Assembly (NCBI GenBank): GCA_964596675.1
Contig: CAZQUZ010000012.1
Coordinates: 1-23,413, forward strand
DNA from: JAGOMW01 sp964596675
Lineage (GTDB): Bacteria; Patescibacteriota; Gracilibacteria; BD1-5; UBA2023
Length of the DNA: 23,413 nt
Reading direction: 5' to 3'
Part shown: one piece after another, positions 10,569 to 17,558 of the stretch
Layout of the letters: every line of letters starts with the position of its first letter
Position numbering within the stretch: position 1 is the stretch's first letter
The notes under the pieces: model-generated
Databases searched by the model: none
What the model was told of the DNA's origin: nothing
The model's input: the letters and a program-made list of their open reading frames with translations, nothing else
Position numbers and translations under genes: made by a program

Positions 10569-11021
10569 ATGTATCACTGGCAGTTCTCATCTGGACACGA
10601 TCGGCCTCCGAGCTGGTATATCGCCGCATTGGTGGTTGTTATTTTTTTCGTGGTGTATGGTGTCGTGACGGGAGCATATCTCATGTCGGTTGCGGCATTT
10701 CTCTTCGCGGGTGTCTATATCATGATAGAGAATAACTCCACTCCCCTCTCCGATGTCCATGTCACAGAGCAAGGCGTGCAGGTGGAGTCGACATTTTACC
10801 CATATGCAGATATGCTCCACTTCTCTCTCGTATATGAGGAGGGTATCCCGCGACTGCTGCGTCTCGGTATGAAAAAATGAATCACTACCCTCATAGATAT
10901 TCCTCTCACGAGTGATGTAAATCCCCAGGTGCTCAGATCATTTCTCCTCGGATATCTTGAGGAAAGCGATAAGACCGAGTTTTCGAAGACAGATAAGGTG
11001 ATACGTGCTATGAGGCTATAA
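10569..11021 (+). CDS. Two-helix membrane protein with cytoplasmic PH-like tail, 150 aa
   Basis: ATG 10569 to TAA 11019-11021; one TGA (K-K-G-I-T-T) is read as Gly. Residues 16-33 and 36-53 are membrane helices preceded by P-P-S-W-Y. The remainder is a soluble domain with strand-rich character (V-T-E-Q-G-V, F-Y-P-Y-A-D-M-L-H-F, Y-E-E-G-I-P-R-L-L-R-L) and a final helix (L-R-S-F-L-L-G-Y-L-E-E). The layout resembles bacterial PH-like membrane proteins that occur near pilus genes in Patescibacteria; this is from memory. It begins three bases after the stop of the pilin-like gene, so the two should be co-expressed. Confidence 0.8.
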
Positions 11022-11023
11022 AA

Positions 11024-11048
11024 AATCCCCACTGTTTTAGAGGGGATT
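11024..11048 (-). terminator. Terminator of the 83/103-aa membrane protein operon
   Basis: Stem AATCCCC/GGGGATT (7 bp, 11-base loop). On the minus strand it is followed by a run of six T (GGGGATTTTTTATAG). The stop codon of the 83-aa gene (11047-11049) lies inside the stem. On the plus strand there is no T tail, though it could also stop the convergent operon ending at 11021. Confidence 0.75.
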
Positions 11049-11298
11049 ATGAGAATGATTCATATATACCGTAGATTATTGCGGTGAGCGCACTGAGTAT
11101 ATATACTATAATCTGAGAGGGTATAGGCTTTCCGAATTCATATATTATGAATAGGAAGCATATAATCATCAGGAGATGAATAAGATATTTATATTTTTTG
11201 AGTAGATGAATCTTGCGAAAGAGATATTTTCCTATGTAATATGGTGGTATTACCCCGATGAGTATCCATAGGATAGCGCGTAGTATCGCTATATCCAT
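11047..11298 (-). CDS. Small three-helix membrane protein, 83 aa
   Basis: ATG 11298 to TAA 11047-11049. There are three predicted membrane helices (about residues 5-25, 38-55 and 62-80), short basic loops (Y-L-F-R-K-I-H, K-K-Y-K-Y) and no signal peptide. Family not recognised. It has a clear Shine-Dalgarno AGGAG (11309-11305) six bases before the ATG, overlapping the TAG stop of the 103-aa gene, so the two are translationally linked. Its four glycines are all GGN, none TGA, unlike most neighbours. The region is visibly richer in A/T than the housekeeping genes around it. Confidence 0.8.
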   Translation of the reverse strand: MDIAILRAILWILIGVIPPYYIGKYLFRKIHLLKKYKYLIHLLMIICFLFIIYEFGKPIPSQIIVYILSALTAIIYGIYESFS

Positions 11299-11307
11299 AG
11301 AGTTCTC

Positions 11308-11619
11308 CTAATGTAAAATCAGAAATAATCTTCTTGCATAGCCCATACATAATCCGAATATTCCTATAAGGATGAGTGTAATAATATTCAATATGAGAGA
11401 ATCGAATCTCACGAAGTAGATTATTACAATAGAAGCTAGCAAGCTGAGTATAGCATAATAGAGATATAGGCGATATCTCGTTTCCGCCTGACAGAGTGGT
11501 TTAATTTTCATATCGTGTAAACAATATAGTCCACTTAAATATGTGCCTATAAGAATGCTCGGTATGAGAAATAAAAAAATAATTGTTGACCAGGAAGGCT
11601 CCGAAAATGCATTAAGCAT
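11308..11619 (-). CDS. Small three-helix membrane protein, 103 aa
   Basis: ATG 11619 to TAG 11308-11310. Hydrophobic helices lie at about residues 12-33, 50-70 and 74-95; between the first two there is a basic/Cys-containing loop (C-L-H-D-M-K-I-K-P-L-C). Family not recognised. It is preceded by AGGAG (11630-11626) and a perfect TTGACA-N16-TATAAT promoter, and is first in a two-gene operon with the 83-aa protein. No TGA glycine codons among its glycines. Function unknown; a membrane stress, immunity or toxin role would be speculation. Confidence 0.8.
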   Translation of the reverse strand: MLNAFSEPSWSTIIFLFLIPSILIGTYLSGLYCLHDMKIKPLCQAETRYRLYLYYAILSLLASIVIIYFVRFDSLILNIITLILIGIFGLCMGYARRLFLILH

Positions 11620-11669
11620 AAAATTCTCCTTTATTTATGTTTGAGTATGTGCGAAATAACTGCAAATAG

Positions 11670-11697
11670 ATTATATATAGCATTATATATCTGTCAA
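11670..11697 (-). promoter_or_regulatory. Consensus sigma70-type promoter, TTGACA-N16-TATAAT
   Basis: On the minus strand TTGACA is at 11697-11692 and TATAAT at 11675-11670 with a 16-base spacer. The transcript would begin near 11663, giving a leader of about 44 bases with an AGGAG ribosome binding site at 11630-11626 for the 103-aa gene. Confidence 0.8.
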
Positions 11698-11703
11698 ACA
11701 AAA

Positions 11704-11731
11704 AATCTACCCATATGTAAATGAGTAGATT
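11704..11731 (-). terminator. Terminator of the 112-aa membrane protein gene
   Basis: AATCTAC/GTAGATT stem, extended after one mismatch by CAT/ATG. On the minus strand it is followed by a run of six T (GTAGATTTTTTG). It lies 31 bases after the TAG stop at 11762 and immediately before the next promoter. Confidence 0.75.
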
Positions 11732-11761
11732 GAGATGGAGTCCTAGATATTCTAGAGAAAA

Positions 11762-12100
11762 CTATGATCCGATGATGATTGTATATCTTTTTTTGTATCT
11801 ATACTCTGTTAATAATTCTGCAAATGGATAAAGCAAGAGCAGTGTAGCAGTAAATATGGCTAGAGTATTAATGCCATAGCTTACATTAGAAGTTCCATTA
11901 TATATAAATGGATATAAAATAAAACATATACTTGATATTATGAATAATATCGCAAATATTGCTAATTCTACAGAATGTATATGTATTTCTTCTCTCCTAT
12001 GATTGTCTACAAGATGACTGTATTTTTCTATACACCAAAATATAGTAAGTACTGCCCATAAGATCAAACTTAATACCGATACTGCATAACGATAGTCCAT
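11762..12100 (-). CDS. Small three-helix membrane protein, 112 aa
   Basis: ATG 12100 to TAG 11762-11764. Start chosen at M-D-Y-R-Y-A because AAGGAG (12112-12107) lies six bases upstream; the frame is open to 12169 but that part overlaps the promoter. Helices at about residues 7-24, 46-67 and 78-97, with a hydrophilic His/Glu/Arg-rich loop (28-44) after the first. Family not recognised. It has its own promoter and terminator, no TGA codons, and the same helix number and control signals as the two genes downstream. Confidence 0.8.
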   Translation of the reverse strand: MDYRYAVSVLSLILWAVLTIFWCIEKYSHLVDNHRREEIHIHSVELAIFAILFIISSICFILYPFIYNGTSNVSYGINTLAIFTATLLLLYPFAELLTEYRYKKRYTIIIGS

Positions 12101-12106
12101 TTTTGT

Positions 12107-12112
12107 CTCCTT
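12107..12112 (-). promoter_or_regulatory. Shine-Dalgarno site AAGGAG
   Basis: AAGGAG six bases upstream of ATG 12100. Unusual here, where most genes lack any such site; it decides the start codon. Confidence 0.75.
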
Positions 12113-12164
12113 GATATTAATATAATATGTATTTTTGAAATCCAGAATATGTGGATTTATTATA

Positions 12165-12192
12165 ATCATAATAAATTAAACATAATTGTCAA
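12165..12192 (-). promoter_or_regulatory. Sigma70-type promoter, TTGACA-N16-TATGAT
   Basis: Minus-strand TTGACA at 12192-12187 and TATGAT at 12170-12165, spacer 16 bases. The transcript start near 12158 leaves a leader of about 58 bases before ATG 12100. Confidence 0.75.
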
Positions 12193-12276
12193 ATCATATA
12201 GAGTACTGCTTATCTATACGAGCTTTACTTTTGAGCTTTTTTCTATAGTATACGCCACGAAATAATCCTTTTTCCT

Positions 12277-14187
12277 ATGTCTTCCACTTCTTATGATAGT
12301 AGTAATATCCAGGTCCTCGAGTGACTCGAGCCTGTGCGCAAACGTCCTGGTATGTATATCGGATCGACCGATGAGCGCGGTCTCCATCATCTCGTATGGG
12401 AGATCGTAGATAACTCTATCGATGAGGCTATGGCTGGTCACGCGAAAAATATCATCGTCACCATGCATGCTGATGGCTCAGTATCTGTCGAGGATGATGG
12501 TCGTGGTATCCCTGTCGATATCCATGCGAAGACGGGTAAGTCTGCACTCGAGACGGTGATGACTGTGCTCCATGCGGGTGGTAAGTTCGGATGAGATGAG
12601 AGTGGGTATAAGGTGTCTGGAGGTCTCCATGGTGTGGGTGCCTCTGTCGTGAACGCCCTCTCGACGAAGATGCAGGTCTGGGTGCATAAAGATGGGAAGA
12701 TATATACTCAGTCATATAAGATCGGTGTTCCTGATGCTCAGGTCGAGGATACAGGTGAGAAGACGAAAAAACATGGTACTGTCGTCAGATTCTGGCCAGA
12801 TGCGAGTATGTTTACGACGGTAGAGTTCGACTATGAGACGATCCGTACGCGTCTCCGTCAGCAAGCATACCTCACGAAGGGTATCACTCTCACACTCCAA
12901 AATGAGTATACTGATACGCAGTATCGATTTTTCTTCGAGGGTGGTATACGCTCATATGTACAGTACCTCAATCGCTCTGCAGACCCAGTGTGTGATGATA
13001 TCTTCTACGTCGATAAGCAGATCGATAATGTCGCCGTCGAGATAGCGCTCCAGTATAAAAAAGACGACTATAATGAAAAACTCATCTCATTCGTGAATAA
13101 TGTTATCACTCCAGAGGGTGGTACGCATGTCGTCGGATTCAAAATGGCGCTCACTCGTACCATCAATAAGTACGCTCGTGAGCAAGAAATCCTCAAAGAA
13201 AAAGATACCAATCTCGCGAATGAAGATGTCGTCGAGGGTCTCACCGTCATCGTCTCTGTAAAGGTACCAGAGCCACAGTTCGAGGGGCAGACGAAGTGAA
13301 AACTCGGTACCCCAGAAGCAAAAGGTATCTCTGATAGAGTCACAGGTGAGGCGCTCTATGACTTTCTCGCGGAGAACCCGAAGGCTGCGAAGGCCATCAT
13401 CGAAAAATGTCTCCTCGCCGCTCGTGCTCGTGCTGCCGCACGTAATGCTCGTGATACCATCATCCGTAAGGGTGCGCTCGAGGGATCTGGACTCCCTGGT
13501 AAGCTCGCAGACTGTAGCTCGAAGGACCCATCGAAGTGTGAGCTCTATATCGTGGAGGGTGACTCTGCGGGTGGGAGTGCGAAGCAAGGACGCAACCGTG
13601 AGTTCCAGGCTATCTTACCACTCCGTGGAAAAATCCTCAATACTGAGCAAGCTCGTCTCGATAAGATATTCGCTAATGGTGAGATCAAAAATCTCATCAT
13701 CGCACTCGGTACCTCTATCTCTGAGTCATTCGACTACTCACGTCTCCGATATCATCGTATCGTCATCATGACCGATGCGGACGTCGATGGTGCTCATATC
13801 CGCACACTTCTACTGACATTTTTCTTCCGATACTTTACGAAGCTCGTAGAGAATGGACATATCTTCATCGCGAATCCTCCTCTCTATAAGCTCACGAAAG
13901 GAAAAGGTGCATGGTATGCGTACTCTGATGAGCAAAAGATAAAAATCATGGAAGCTGAGGGTGTCACTTCTGAGGGTATCCAGCGATATAAGGGTCTCGG
14001 TGAGATGAATCCTGAGCAACTCTGGGAGACGACTATGGATCCTGAGCAGCGGAAGATGTTCCGTGTGACGATCGAAGATGCAGAAAAGGCAGATGCTGTA
14101 TTTCGTATGCTGATGGGTGAGGATGTTCCACCACGTAAGCACTTTATCCAGTCGCGCGCTACGAGTGTCGCGAATCTCGATGTATAA
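12277..14187 (+). CDS. gyrB: DNA gyrase subunit B, 636 aa
   Basis: ATG 12277 to TAA 14185-14187, normal length for a GyrB without the proteobacterial insert. The three TGA codons are read as Gly: one in L-E-G-L-E-P-V-R-K-R-P-G-M-Y-I-G (residue 16) and one in G-G-K-F-G-G, both conserved positions, and one after F-E-G-Q-T-K. The GHKL ATPase has E-I-V-D-N-S-I-D-E-A (N46), D-D-G-R-G-I-P-V and G-G-L-H-G-V-G. The TOPRIM domain has V-E-G-D-S-A-G-G-S-A and the D-A-D-V-D-G-A-H-I-R metal site. Q-R-Y-K-G-L-G-E-M-N-P marks the C-terminal GyrA-contact region. It supplies the ATP-driven strand passage of gyrase. gyrA is not adjacent. It has no Shine-Dalgarno; AATAAT lies 10 bases before the start. Confidence 0.98.
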
Positions 14188-14751
14188 CTACTCATTCGAA
14201 ATAACCAGTTTTAATACTGGTTTTTTTCTTGTTATATTGACGATATTGTTTGATTTTGTCTCCGGCAATCCATTATTTACTAGGAGTTGAAGGTGTTTTT
14301 TTCGTGGAAGAAATATGTCTTTATCGGCATGGATTCGCTCCCCGAGCTGTTCTATAGAAAATGGCTCTATTGTTCAGAGGTATTGTTTTGCATATTCGAG
14401 ATAGTCATCATGAGAAATCTTTTGTCACTCGGCATCGTTATATATGCCTCATATGTTGAGTATGTATGCCATAAAGCAAAGAAATCAAAAATACTGATTT
14501 GCATCATCTATGATTACATCTTTCCCTAAAAATTTATGATATATTTTTATTAAAAAATCGGTTTCAGCTATAATATTTTTTGTAAAACTATAGTCTATAA
14601 TATATTCTCGAAAAAAATATTCTCATCCATGTTTCTCTATATTGGCGCCGAGTTCATCTGTGATTTCTGACTTGATTCGACGTTCGAGTATCCGTGTATT
14701 TACAGATAATTCCTCAGTATCAAGTAGGAACTTATTTGGATATTTTTCCAT
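14188..14751 (-). CDS. Hypothetical protein, 187 aa
   Basis: ATG 14751 to TAG 14188-14190, open only when TGA is Gly (five in-frame TGA). Soluble, charged and mostly helical in appearance, with an N-terminal Glu/Arg-rich segment, a central Phe/Tyr-rich part (F-L-C-F-M-A-Y-I-L-N-I-G-G-I-Y) and a basic C-terminus (T-R-K-K-P-V-L-K-L-V). I do not recognise the family. It starts one base after the stop of the CAP-domain gene (TAA T ATG), so the two form an operon. Its stop codon directly abuts the gyrB stop on the other strand, and the gyrB terminator lies inside its coding sequence. Confidence 0.75.
14203..14227 (+). terminator. gyrB terminator, inside the convergent gene
   Basis: Stem AACCAGT/ACTGGTT (loop TTTAAT) followed by seven T, 16 bases after the gyrB stop. 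The whole element lies within the last 13 codons of the opposing 187-aa gene. Confidence 0.85.
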
Positions 14752-14752
14752 A

Positions 14753-15562
14753 TTATTCTGTTATAAAATGAAGCACGATATAATATCTATTTTCACTTGG
14801 AACCACGATAATATCGTATCCCATTTTTGTGAAATATGGATTGATTATCGTCTGATAGTGTGCATCGTAGGATTTTCATTTTTCACTCATAAAGAAATCC
14901 CATGTCGTATGTATCGCAGCTATCAGAGAATCCGTGCAGTCTCATGATGTACAGGTATAGTATCCATAGCCTACATTTTCTGTATGTTTCGACCTATTTC
15001 TGACTATGGGATTGATTCCACGAGCAGCGAACCATGTATCTATCACAGGAAAGTTATAGTATCCATCGCCTGGATTCCTCGTGTGATGATTTTGTCCTTT
15101 TCCTGCTGCAAATCGTATATTCCAGTCATGTGCAGTGATATCGAGTCGTGGATCATGCAGATAGAGCCCGAGGCCGAGAGATCGGCGATAGTCATTGTAC
15201 CATCCAAAAATCGTAGTATGAATGCGACTCATATCAACATTTGGTACTGATGATGGCTTCGATACTGTAATAAGAGACGTTGTAACTATGGGTTTTGTGG
15301 GTGAGATAGCTGTCGGAGTGGATATCACTTTTTTCTTAGAAATCTGCACTGATCCCTGCACTCATGTTGTTCTTTTTTTTGCTATGGCTTGGAGTCTCGT
15401 GAGATTCATAGCCTTTTTTTCTGCTATGAGATTCACTGTATTTATCTTCGACTGCTTTTGCATCTGGGTGCTGAGACTCGGTCGGAGTACTCATGTAGCC
15501 GCCTCAGTGCTCGATACAGAGATGCAAAATAGCATACAGATGAAAGCAATAGATTTTTTCAT
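14753..15562 (-). CDS. Exported CAP-domain (SCP/PR1-like) protein, 269 aa
   Basis: ATG 15562 to TAA 14753-14755, with four TGA codons read as Gly. A signal peptide (1-21, M-K-K-S-I-A then hydrophobic, ending S-T-E-A) is followed by a Lys/Gln-rich, probably helical segment (30-65), a Thr/Ser/Pro linker (78-108) and a CAP domain (about 112-267). CAP features are Y-N-D-Y-R-R (equivalent of HNxxR), D-I-T-A-H-D-W-N, G-Q-N-H-H (H159/H160), T-E-N-V-G-Y-G and the final Y-D-A-H-Y followed by P-Y-F-T-K-M-G-Y. C204 and C209 could form a disulfide. Bacterial CAP proteins are extracellular, often wall-associated, and mostly of unknown activity. It has a leaderless-type promoter and is co-transcribed with the 187-aa gene. 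Confidence 0.9.
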
Positions 15563-15568
15563 GGTTAT

Positions 15569-15574
15569 ATTATA
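15569..15574 (-). promoter_or_regulatory. -10 box TATAAT of a leaderless gene
   Basis: Perfect TATAAT on the minus strand, six bases before ATG 15562. Confidence 0.65.
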
Positions 15575-15602
15575 CCATATTATTTATAAAAAACAATATA
15601 CG

Positions 15603-15633
15603 AAAAACTCTCCTCATGTTAGGAGAGTTTTTT
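15603..15633 (-). terminator. Bidirectional terminator overlapping the gatB stop
   Basis: Perfect 9-bp stem AACTCTCCT/AGGAGAGTT with a six-base loop. T runs follow on both strands (five T on the minus, six on the plus). The gatB TAA (15619-15621) lies at the loop/stem border, so the last three codons of gatB form one arm. Confidence 0.85.
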
Positions 15634-17052
15634 CTTTAGTATGTCGGTAAATATTTTTGGATTTCCCTGCCCTTTCGATGCTTTCATACACTGTCCGACG
15701 AAGAATCCGAAGAGTGTTTCTTTGCCTCCTTTGTACAGAGCGACCTGGCTCGCATTTTCTATGAGCATAGTATCGACTATCGCCTCGAGGACGCCCGTAT
15801 CATTCGATTGTTTCAGTCCGAGTTTTTCTACCCACTCTGTAGCGAGTCCTCATTCGAATACGAGTTTTTCGATGACGAGTTTCGAGTTCGTAGAGGAGAG
15901 TTCATCAGCATTTACCATCTGTATGACTTTTCCGACTTCACTCGCTCATCATCTCACATGGGATAGGTCTATCTTTTCTGTATGTCACTCGAATATCGCG
16001 AAGAGTATCGTCGTGATATAGGAACATGATTTTTTGGCATCACTCGATATACGTACGAGTTCTTCGTAAAAGTCACTCGTGAGCCTATCTGCAGAGAGTA
16101 TGCGAGCATCATCCTCACTGAGTTTATACTCATCACGATACTTTATACGGCGATCTATCGGAAGCTCATCTACCTGACGTTCTTCTATATACTCAGTCGT
16201 GATCTGAAGTGGTGGGAGATCTGGATCTGGGAAGTATCGATAGTCCATAGCATCTTCTTTCGATCGGAGTGGAGTCGAGACTCACTTCTCATCGTTCCAT
16301 CCGCGAGTCTCCTGATCTATCGTACCACCCTCTTCATATATCTCGATCTGGCGAGCATACTCGACGTCGATAGCACGTCCTATAGAGGAGAATGAGTTAA
16401 TATTCTTGAGCTCGACACGATTGCGAAATGTCGTCTCACCGACCTCGCGCACTGAGATGTTCACATCACAGCGAAGCTGTCACTTCTCCATATCCGCATC
16501 AGATGCTCCGCACCATCGCATGAGTTTTTGTATCTCTTCGAGATAGGCGATGACGTCTGCCTTCGAGCGGAAGTCTGGTTCTGTCACGATCTCCATGAGT
16601 GGAGAACCTGCACGGTTATAGTCACAGAGCGTCTTGCCACCTGCGTGGACGAGCTTCCCTGCGTCATTCTCGATATGCATATGGTGTATGCGAAATGTCC
16701 GTATCTCATCTCCGACAAATGTCCGCACTTCCCCACCCATCGCGATAGGATGATAGAGTTGTGTGATCTGATATCCCATCGGAAGGTCTGGATAAAAATA
16801 ACTCTTACGATCGAAAATACTCTCTTCCATCACCTGACATCGCATCGCATGACTCGCGCGGACGGCGAGGTCTACGACACCAGCAGAAAGGGTCGGCAGC
16901 ATCCCAGGGAATCCCATACAGATAGGACATACATGCATGTTTGGCTCGGGAGCGAGCTCGAGCGCGTTTGCACAACTACAGAACATTTTGGTATGAGACT
17001 TGACTCGGACGTGGGTCTCGAGTCACATGATGATTTCGTATGTTTTGGTCAT
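15619..17052 (-). CDS. gatB: Asp-tRNA(Asn)/Glu-tRNA(Gln) amidotransferase subunit B, 477 aa
   Basis: ATG 17052 to TAA 15619-15621. TGA is read as Gly at residue 10 (Y-E-I-I-M-G-L-E-T-H-V), an invariant Gly of the family, and at several further sites. Other signatures are M-F-C-S-C-A-N, C-P-I-C-M-G-F-P-G-M-L-P, I-F-D-R-K-S-Y-F-Y-P-D-L-P-M-G-Y-Q-I-T-Q, G-S-P-L-M-E-I-V-T-E-P-D, V-E-L-K-N-I-N-S-F and D-Y-R-Y-F-P-D-P-D-L-P, followed by the C-terminal GatB/YqeY tail domain ending near F-F-V-G-Q-C-M-K. It acts in GatCAB, which converts misacylated Glu-tRNA(Gln) to Gln-tRNA(Gln), relevant to the tRNA-Gln in this window. gatA and gatC are not adjacent. An in-frame ATG at 17076 is an alternative start; 17052 fits family length better. 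Confidence 0.97.
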
Positions 17053-17118
17053 AGGGTCGATAAAATATGGGCTCATCCTATGAAAAAGACGAGAAAATAC
17101 AAGTCGAAATGGCAAAAT

Positions 17119-17145
17119 AAAAACCCTGCTAAGAGCTGGGTTTTT
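17119..17145 (-). terminator. Terminator at the end of the 35-aa gene
   Basis: AAAAACCC/GGGTTTTT stem with a ten-base-range loop that contains the TAG stop (17129-17131) of the 35-aa gene. The minus-strand tail reads TTTTTATTTTG. The plus side is also followed by T. Confidence 0.7.
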
Positions 17146-17236
17146 GTGTATCCTTTTGCGGAGGATTTATATCTTTTTCACCCATAGCAGTGAGTGCTAA
17201 GGCGAGAAGTGCTGCCAAGAGAGCAGATTTTGTCAT
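17129..17236 (-). CDS. Short exported peptide candidate, 35 aa
   Basis: ATG 17236 to TAG 17129-17131, preceded by AAGGAA (17250-17245) at a usable distance. The N-terminal M-T-K-S is followed by a hydrophobic run of about 14 residues (A-L-L-A-A-L-L-A-L-A-L-T-A-M) and a hydrophilic tail rich in Asp, Gln, Lys and Pro (from G-E-K-D onward). It looks like a small signal-peptide-bearing or membrane-tethered peptide. There is no lipobox Cys. No family recognised. Support comes from the ribosome binding site, the terminator at its stop and the promoter further upstream at 17556. No TGA codons. Confidence 0.55.
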   Translation of the reverse strand: MTKSALLAALLALALTAMGEKDINPPQKDTQKPSS

Positions 17237-17264
17237 GATTTGTATTCCTTTTGGTATTGAGTGT

Positions 17265-17297
17265 CCCGACTCTCGAAAAATGCGTTCGAGAGTCGGG
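17265..17297 (-). promoter_or_regulatory. Perfect 12-bp hairpin between two tiny ORFs
   Basis: CCCGACTCTCGA (17265-17276) and its exact complement (17286-17297) enclose a nine-base loop. It is GC-rich but lacks a T tail on either strand, so it is not a standard terminator. It lies between the 12-aa and 35-aa frames of the same predicted transcript and may be an RNA-stability, processing or translation-control element. Confidence 0.6.
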
Positions 17298-17348
17298 GAA
17301 GAATGTTAAGAAAATAAGATAGCGAGAATCGGTTTTCGACCTATGACT

Positions 17349-17387
17349 TTAGCCGACTAAAGCACATGCTGCGAGTAAGGCTTTCAT
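17349..17387 (-). CDS. Micro-ORF, 12 aa, with strong ribosome binding site
   Basis: ATG 17387 to TAA 17349-17351 encodes MKALLAACALVG. AAGGAG (17399-17394) lies six bases upstream, one of the few strong Shine-Dalgarno sites in the window. The peptide resembles the first residues of the 35-aa peptide downstream (M-T-K-S-A-L-L-A-A). It includes an L-A-A-C lipobox-like sequence. It could be a real micro-peptide, a regulatory leader peptide, or the remnant of a duplicated gene. Confidence 0.45.
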   Translation of the reverse strand: MKALLAACALVG

Positions 17388-17522
17388 GTCGTTCTCCTTA
17401 AAAGTATTTGCATCGAGATTACTCTCGATGAGGCACCATTCTCAGGTGGGTTAGCTTTGGTTTTAGAGGCCAAGAGCATATGTCCATGGAAGACACGTTC
17501 TAGATGGAATCCATGAGCAACG
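17388..17522 (-). promoter_or_regulatory. Structured 5' leader of the micro-ORF locus
   Basis: About 135 untranslated bases between the predicted start and ATG 17387. It contains a perfect CATCGAGA/TCTCGATG hairpin (17411-17430, four-base loop), a CACC/GGTG hairpin just upstream of it, and CATGGA/TCCATG arms further 5'. I could not match it to a known riboswitch. It may be a regulatory leader or an independent small RNA. Confidence 0.45.
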
Positions 17523-17528
17523 AAATGG

Positions 17529-17556
17529 AATATATAACTTTTTACTTTTTTGTCAA
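17529..17556 (-). promoter_or_regulatory. Sigma70-type promoter, TTGACA-N16-TATATT
   Basis: Minus-strand TTGACA at 17556-17551 and TATATT at 17534-17529, with a 16-base spacer. It begins two bases after the aldehyde dehydrogenase stop codon, and drives the leader/micro-ORF locus. Confidence 0.7.
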
Positions 17557-17558
17557 AA

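Noticed and set aside
14287..14529. 80-codon open frame on the plus strand
   Set aside because: Antisense to the 187-aa minus gene, which has a promoter, operon context and consistent TGA use.
16528..17187. 219-codon open frame on the plus strand
   Set aside because: Lies opposite gatB, whose family motifs are unmistakable, and runs through the terminator of the 35-aa gene.
17388..17522. Known riboswitch or 6S RNA in the micro-ORF leader
   Set aside because: Hairpins are present, but I could not match the conserved core of any riboswitch or the long single-bulge helix of 6S RNA by eye; left as an unassigned leader.
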